NCBI GenBank assembly: GCA_946412445.1
Contig: CAMKHH010000026.1
Coordinates: forward strand, 1-9,308
Source of the DNA: an uncultured Eubacterium sp.
GTDB taxonomy: Bacteria; Bacillota; Clostridia; Lachnospirales; Lachnospiraceae
Length of the DNA: 9,308 nt
Direction: 5' to 3'
Shown here: positions 5,313 to 9,308 of the stretch, piece by piece
How positions within the stretch are numbered: the stretch's first letter is position 1
Layout of the letters: every line of letters starts with the position of its first letter
Translations under genes and position numbers: made by a program
The notes under the pieces: model-generated
Databases searched by the model: none
Told to the model about the DNA's origin: nothing
Seen by the model: only the letters and a program-made list of their open reading frames with translations

Positions 5313-7220
5313 ATGAGAATTACAGATTTACTGGACGAAAGAAGTATTAATCTGAATGGAGCGCCTCATAGCAAGAAGGAAGCATTGGACCAGATGGTTG
5401 AGCTGATGGTCCAGTCAGGAAAGATCAATGATAAGGAAGCATACCGCAGACTGGTATATGCCAGAGAAGAGGAGAGTACGACCGGAGTTGGTGAAGGCAT
5501 TGCAATCCCGCACGGAAAAGGTGATGCGGTGGACCGTCCGGGGCTGGCGGCAATGGTCGTGCCGGAAGGTGTAGATTTTGAATCACTGGATGGAGAACCG
5601 GTAAGTCTGATCTTCTTAATTGCGGCGCCAAATACAAAAGATAATATTCACCTTGATGTATTAAGCAAATTATCCGTATTAATGATGGATGAGAAATTTG
5701 CAGAAGCACTGCGCCATGCAGGCTCGGCAGAGGAATTTTTAAAGATTATCGATGATGCAGATACAAAAGAGAACAAGGCTGATGCGGTGACAGAAGTAAA
5801 AGAGGAAGGTCAGAAGAAGATTCTGGGTGTCACTTCCTGCCCGACTGGCATCGCCCACACTTATATGGCGGCAGAAGCAATCGAAAAAGCTGCCAAGGCG
5901 AAAAATTGCTTTGTGAAGGTGGAAACACGTGGCTCCGGGGGAGCGAAAAATGTTCTGACACAGGCCGAAATTGATGAGGCGGACTGCATCATAGTTGCGG
6001 CGGACGCACAGGTTCCGATGGAGCGATTTAATGGTAAAAGGTTAATTGAAGTACCGGTTTCGGAAGGAATAAGTAAGGCCGGCGCTCTGGTTGAGAAGGC
6101 TTTGTCCGGTGACATTCCGATTTATAAGGCCACAGGAAAAGACGGCAGTACATCAGTTTCTTCAGCAAAGAGCGGCAGTATCGGACATCAGGTTTATACC
6201 CAGCTGATGAACGGGGTGTCTCATATGCTTCCATTCGTGGTTGGCGGCGGTATTTTAATTGCACTGTCCTTCCTGATTGACGGATTAAGTATCGATATTA
6301 ATTCTCTGTCGGCCGAGGCCCGTGCGAATTTCGGTACGATTACGCCGGTTGCAAAGTTGTTTAAAGGTATCGGCGGAACAGCATTCGCTTTCATGTTTCC
6401 GGTACTGGCGGGATTTATCGCTATGGCAATCGGAGACCGCCCGGCTTTGGCACTGGGATTTGTGGGAGGCATGATGGCTTCTCAGGGTAAATCGGGATTC
6501 CTGGGTGCTCTGGTTGTTGGATTTGCGGCAGGATATCTCGTTCTTGCATTGCGGAAGCTATGTGAAAAGCTTCCCCAGGCAATCGAAAAGATTGCACCGG
6601 TTCTTATCTATCCCGTACTTGGAATTCTGGGAATCGGGCTGCTTATGAATTTTGTAGTTGAACCGATTATGGGCGGGATTAATACCGCATTAAATAATGG
6701 ATTGACTGGAATGGGTGGATCTAGTAAACTGGTATTAGGAGCTCTGCTGGGCGCTATGATGGCGGTCGATATGGGCGGCCCATTCAACAAAGCGGCTTAT
6801 GTTTTTGGAACAGCATCTATTGCTTCAGGAAATTACGATGTGATGGCAGCAGTTATGGTCGGCGGTATGACTCCGCCCTGCGCGATTGCACTGGCAACCT
6901 TATTATTTAAGAATAAGTTTAATAAGGAGGAACGGGAGAATGGACCTATGAATTTCATTATGGGACTGGCATTTATTACCGAAGGTGCGATTCCTTATGC
7001 GGCATCCGATCCGCTGCACGTTCTGCCGGCATGCCTGATCGGTTCCGGTGTGGCAGGAGCACTTTCTATGTTGTTTAAGTGTACGCTTATGGCACCTCAC
7101 GGTGGAATATTTGTTGTGCCTGTTGTCGGGAACGCCCTGATGTATCTGGTGGCGTTAGTAGTTGGAACCGTGGTGAGTGCAGTTCTTTTGGGCGTATTTA
7201 AGAAAAAGATTGCAGAATAA
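5313..7220 (+). CDS. fruA: Fructose-specific PTS EIIABC permease
   Basis: A 635-residue three-domain transporter that imports fructose and phosphorylates it to fructose 1-phosphate. EIIA (about 1-148) has the phospho-acceptor His67 in GIAIPHGKG. A charged, Lys/Glu-rich linker (149-168) follows. EIIB (about 169-267) has the phospho-cysteine Cys176 in GVTSCPTGIAHTYMAA. A Ser/Gly-rich linker precedes EIIC (about 288-635), a membrane domain with about eight to ten hydrophobic segments, starting HQVYTQLMNGVSHMLPFVVGG as is usual for the fructose group; this includes the typical GPFNKAAY and EGAIPYAASDP motifs. Domain order A-B-C is the common Firmicutes form. The ATG at 5313 follows the fruK stop with no gap, and AAGGAGG (5298-5304) lies inside the fruK end, eight bases away. 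Close relatives include 2-O-mannosylglycerate-type EIIs. The fruK neighbour supports fructose. Confidence 0.95.
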   Translation: MRITDLLDERSINLNGAPHSKKEALDQMVELMVQSGKINDKEAYRRLVYAREEESTTGVGEGIAIPHGKGDAVDRPGLAAMVVPEGVDFESLDGEPVSLIFLIAAPNTKDNIHLDVLSKLSVLMMDEKFAEALRHAGSAEEFLKIIDDADTKENKADAVTEVKEEGQKKILGVTSCPTGIAHTYMAAEAIEKAAKAKNCFVKVETRGSGGAKNVLTQAEIDEADCIIVAADAQVPMERFNGKRLIEVPVSEGISKAGALVEKALSGDIPIYKATGKDGSTSVSSAKSGSIGHQVYTQLMNGVSHMLPFVVGGGILIALSFLIDGLSIDINSLSAEARANFGTITPVAKLFKGIGGTAFAFMFPVLAGFIAMAIGDRPALALGFVGGMMASQGKSGFLGALVVGFAAGYLVLALRKLCEKLPQAIEKIAPVLIYPVLGILGIGLLMNFVVEPIMGGINTALNNGLTGMGGSSKLVLGALLGAMMAVDMGGPFNKAAYVFGTASIASGNYDVMAAVMVGGMTPPCAIALATLLFKNKFNKEERENGPMNFIMGLAFITEGAIPYAASDPLHVLPACLIGSGVAGALSMLFKCTLMAPHGGIFVVPVVGNALMYLVALVVGTVVSAVLLGVFKKKIAE

Positions 7221-7233
7221 AAATAAAAAGTGA

Positions 7234-7239
7234 AAAGGA
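7234..7239 (+). promoter_or_regulatory. Ribosome binding site deciding the HPr start
   Basis: AAAGGA lies eight bases before ATG 7248. An in-frame GTG at 7230 would add six Lys/Arg-rich residues but is preceded only by A-rich sequence. The ATG also places the active histidine at the conventional position 15. Confidence 0.75.
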
Positions 7240-7247
7240 AAAAAGAG

Positions 7248-7505
7248 ATGAAGGAATTCAAGTATGTGATAACGGATCCCGAAGGAATCCATGCACGCCC
7301 TGCCGGAATGCTGGTGGCGGAAGCGAAGAAATTCAACAGCAGCATTAAGCTGACAAAGGGTGAGAAAAGCGGAGACTGCAAGAAGATATTCGGATTGATG
7401 GGACTGGGAGTAAAAAGCGGTGAGGAGGTTTCATTTACCATTGAAGGTGACGATGAGGATGCTGCTTTTGATGGAATCCGGGAATTCATGAAGGAGAACC
7501 TATAG
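7248..7505 (+). CDS. ptsH: HPr-like phosphocarrier protein lacking the regulatory Ser46
   Basis: An 85-residue HPr-fold protein starting at ATG 7248. It carries phosphate from EI to the EIIA domain. The active-site motif GIHARPAG puts the phospho-acceptor at His15 with Arg17 and Pro18 beside it, as in all functional HPr proteins. The segment equivalent to the classical NLKSIMGVMSLG reads DCKKIFGLMGLG (residues 43-54). Lys46 therefore stands where Gram-positive HPr carries Ser46, the target of HPr kinase/phosphorylase. This protein should work in transport but should not form P-Ser-HPr to activate CcpA. A separate Ser46-type HPr may exist elsewhere in the genome. It lies 27 bases after fruA and 34 before ptsI, in the same operon. 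The symbol reflects the family; it may be a fructose-dedicated paralogue. Confidence 0.93.
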   Translation: MKEFKYVITDPEGIHARPAGMLVAEAKKFNSSIKLTKGEKSGDCKKIFGLMGLGVKSGEEVSFTIEGDDEDAAFDGIREFMKENL

Positions 7506-7539
7506 TTATTTGGCGTTGTACTTTCTAAGGAGAGAAGCT

Positions 7540-9189
7540 ATGGAGAAGTATCAGGGAAAAGCAGTTGTCAGTGGAATTGCAATCGGAAAACTTTGCATAT
7601 ACCGCAAGGGTGAACAGAAAGTGAAACGTGAAAAGATCACCGATACGGACAGTGAGGCGAAGCGTTATATAGAAGCGCGCGAAGAAGCATTCCGGCAGCT
7701 GGGGAGGCTGTATGATAAAGCCCTTTTAGAAGTCGGTGAGGCTAATGCAGCAATTTTCCAGGTTCATCAGATGATGTTGGACGATGGTGACTATAACGAG
7801 TCTGTGGAAAATATTATTCGGACCCAGAGTGTGAACGCCGAGTATGCGGTGGCAGCTACCAGTGATAACTTTTCTCAGATGTTCGCTGCAATGGATGATG
7901 ATTACATGAGGGAGAGGGCTGCTGATGTAAAAGACATATCAGAACGTGTTCTTTCTGTACTGGGAGGGCGTAAAAGCGGTGCTCCGGACATGAAAGAGCC
8001 GTCAATCATCATTGCCGATGATCTGGCACCGTCAGAGACAGTGCAATTAGATAAAGACATGGTGTTGTCATTTGTTACAGCCAGGGGGTCTGTCAATTCC
8101 CATACAGCGATTCTGGCACGGACGATGGGAATTCCGGCACTGATCGGTACCGGTATCCCGGTGGAGCAGATGGAGGATGGAAAGACCGCGGTTGTTGACG
8201 GATTTCATGGAGTTATCTACATCGATCCGGATGAAGAGACACTGGAAAAGATGAAGCAGCTTCAGGAGGAAGATAAGCAAAAAAAAGAACTTCTGCAACT
8301 ACTTAAAAATAAAGAAACTGTGACAATCGATGGAAAGAAAATCATGCTTTATGCCAATATCGGTGACATCAAAGACCTGGCTTTGGTGCGCCAGAATGAT
8401 GCCGGGGGAATTGGGTTGTTTCGAAGCGAGTTTATCTATCTGAACCATGACCGGTATCCTTCGGAGGAAGAGCAGTTTCAGATTTATAAAACTGTGGCAG
8501 AAACAATGGCGGGTAAAAAAGTAATTATCCGTACATTGGATATAGGTGCAGATAAGCAATGTGACTATTTCGAACTTAAGCCGGAGGAAAATCCGGCTTT
8601 GGGATATCGGGCAATCCGCATCTGCCTTACCCGTCCGGAGCTGTTTAAAACGCAGCTGCGTGCATTGTTTCGGGCAAGCGGCTACGGAAATCTGGCGATT
8701 ATGTATCCGATGATCACATCCGTTTGGGAAGTACAGAAGATTAAAGAAATTGCAGAGGAAGTAAAGGCGGAGCTGAGTGAACAGGGAATCAGCTATGGAC
8801 AGCCGCAGCAGGGGATTATGATCGAGACACCTGCAGCAGTCATGATCAGCGAAGAGCTTGCAGAGCTTGTGGATTTTTTCAGTATAGGAACCAATGATCT
8901 GACGCAGTATACCTTGGCAATTGACCGTCAGAATCCACAGCTTGACGATTTTTACAATCCCCATCATCCCGCAGTACTTAAAATGATCCGGATAGTCATA
9001 GAAAATGCTCATAAAGCTGGTATATGGGCCGGTATATGCGGAGAACTCGGGGCTGATCCGGAATTGACAAAGGAGTTTCTGGCCATGGGAATTGATGAGC
9101 TGTCTGTGTCACCTGGAAGCATACTGCCCATTCGGAAGATTATTCTGGAGACTGATATTGAATCATATAAGCAGAAAAAGGAATCATAA
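7540..9189 (+). CDS. ptsI: PTS enzyme I, phosphoenolpyruvate-protein phosphotransferase
   Basis: A 549-residue cytoplasmic enzyme that takes phosphate from PEP and passes it to HPr. ATG 7540 lies seven bases after AAGGAG; the open frame reaches back to 7510 but without a ribosome site. The N-terminal part has the HPr-binding helical region and a swivelling domain with the phospho-histidine His188 in GSVNSHTAILARTMGIPA. This is a clostridial-looking variant of the usual GGRTSH form. The C-terminal PEP-binding barrel shows LFRSEFIYL, TLDIGADKQ, ENPALGYRAIR, GTNDLTQYTLAIDRQNP and ICGELGADP with the acid/base Cys500. Length is within the family range. Its position after fruA and HPr makes a complete phosphorelay in one operon. 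The DeoR-type regulator starts 12 bases after its stop. Whether it is the cell's only EI cannot be told from this window. Confidence 0.95.
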   Translation: MEKYQGKAVVSGIAIGKLCIYRKGEQKVKREKITDTDSEAKRYIEAREEAFRQLGRLYDKALLEVGEANAAIFQVHQMMLDDGDYNESVENIIRTQSVNAEYAVAATSDNFSQMFAAMDDDYMRERAADVKDISERVLSVLGGRKSGAPDMKEPSIIIADDLAPSETVQLDKDMVLSFVTARGSVNSHTAILARTMGIPALIGTGIPVEQMEDGKTAVVDGFHGVIYIDPDEETLEKMKQLQEEDKQKKELLQLLKNKETVTIDGKKIMLYANIGDIKDLALVRQNDAGGIGLFRSEFIYLNHDRYPSEEEQFQIYKTVAETMAGKKVIIRTLDIGADKQCDYFELKPEENPALGYRAIRICLTRPELFKTQLRALFRASGYGNLAIMYPMITSVWEVQKIKEIAEEVKAELSEQGISYGQPQQGIMIETPAAVMISEELAELVDFFSIGTNDLTQYTLAIDRQNPQLDDFYNPHHPAVLKMIRIVIENAHKAGIWAGICGELGADPELTKEFLAMGIDELSVSPGSILPIRKIILETDIESYKQKKES

Positions 9190-9201
9190 GGCGGAGGAGC
9201 T

Positions 9202-9308
9202 ATGCTGACAGAAAAGCGTTATGACATGGTTTTAGATCTTCTGGAGAAGAAAAGGACAATCACAGTGACAGAGCTGACCGAACTGCTTCATGCTTCGGAA
9301 TCAACGGT
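9202..9308 (+). CDS. DeoR-family transcriptional regulator (5' part only, cut by the window edge)
   Basis: Thirty-five codons are visible from ATG 9202, preceded by a GGAGG ribosome site (9193-9197). The sequence MLTEKRYDMVLDLLEKKRTI followed by TVTELTELLHASEST is the standard N-terminal winged helix-turn-helix of the DeoR family, in which an S-x-S-T recognition helix leads into an RRDL motif, here beyond the edge. The effector-binding domain is not visible. Its place as the last gene of a fructose operon suggests a FruR-type regulator responding to fructose 1-phosphate or 1,6-bisphosphate and acting at the operon's own promoter. That is inference from context, so no symbol is assigned. Confidence 0.85.
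   Translation, partial: MLTEKRYDMVLDLLEKKRTITVTELTELLHASEST

Noticed and set aside
8299..9012. A 237-residue reading frame on the minus strand inside ptsI
   Set aside because: It lies wholly antisense to a well-conserved enzyme, is rich in Cys, His and Ile in a way typical of shadow frames, and shows no recognisable domain or ribosome site.

Overview
The window looks like chromosomal DNA of an anaerobic, spore-forming member of the Clostridia, most likely Lachnospiraceae. The evidence is an alpha/beta-type small acid-soluble spore protein, a class A flavodiiron protein (an oxygen/NO scavenger typical of anaerobes), a DUF1700/DUF4097/PspC envelope cluster, strong AGGAGG ribosome sites and moderate G+C. 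Species cannot be told from the sequence alone.

Layout. (1) 1-1483, plus strand: a probable three-gene envelope operon made of the C-terminal part of a glycine-rich multi-pass membrane protein (DUF1700-like, cut by the window edge), a DUF4097 beta-repeat protein with one membrane anchor, and a 62-residue PspC-domain protein. It ends in a strong intrinsic terminator at 1530-1572. (2) 1571-1801: an SspF-like small acid-soluble spore protein. Its Shine-Dalgarno sequence is part of the 3' arm of that terminator. (3) 1802-2056: 255 bases without a gene, holding a long imperfect hairpin, a second terminator-like hairpin and a likely promoter for the next gene. (4) 2057-3220: a stand-alone flavodiiron protein with a complete set of di-iron ligands. 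(5) 3242-3293: a 15-bp perfect hairpin between convergent genes. (6) 3312-4184, minus strand: a CPBP-family intramembrane protease-like protein. (7) 4185-4394: a divergent intergenic region with the fructose-operon promoter and 10-bp-phased direct repeats. (8) 4395 to the right edge: a five-gene fructose phosphotransferase operon, fruK - fruA (EIIABC) - ptsH-like HPr - ptsI (EI) - DeoR-family regulator (partial).

The fructose operon is self-contained. EI takes phosphate from PEP and passes it to HPr His15, then to EIIA His67 and EIIB Cys176 of FruA. FruA imports fructose as fructose 1-phosphate, FruK converts this to fructose 1,6-bisphosphate, and the DeoR-type regulator probably senses the sugar phosphate. 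The HPr keeps His15 but has Lys where Ser46 is expected, so it should carry phosphate for transport but should not be a target of HPr kinase.

No wholly new system stands out. Most genes belong to recognisable families. The points most worth a second look are the Ser46-less HPr in a complete PTS operon, the terminator that also sequesters the spore-protein ribosome site, the phased repeats at the fru promoter, and the Trp/Asp-rich and Cys-repeat architecture of the DUF4097 protein.
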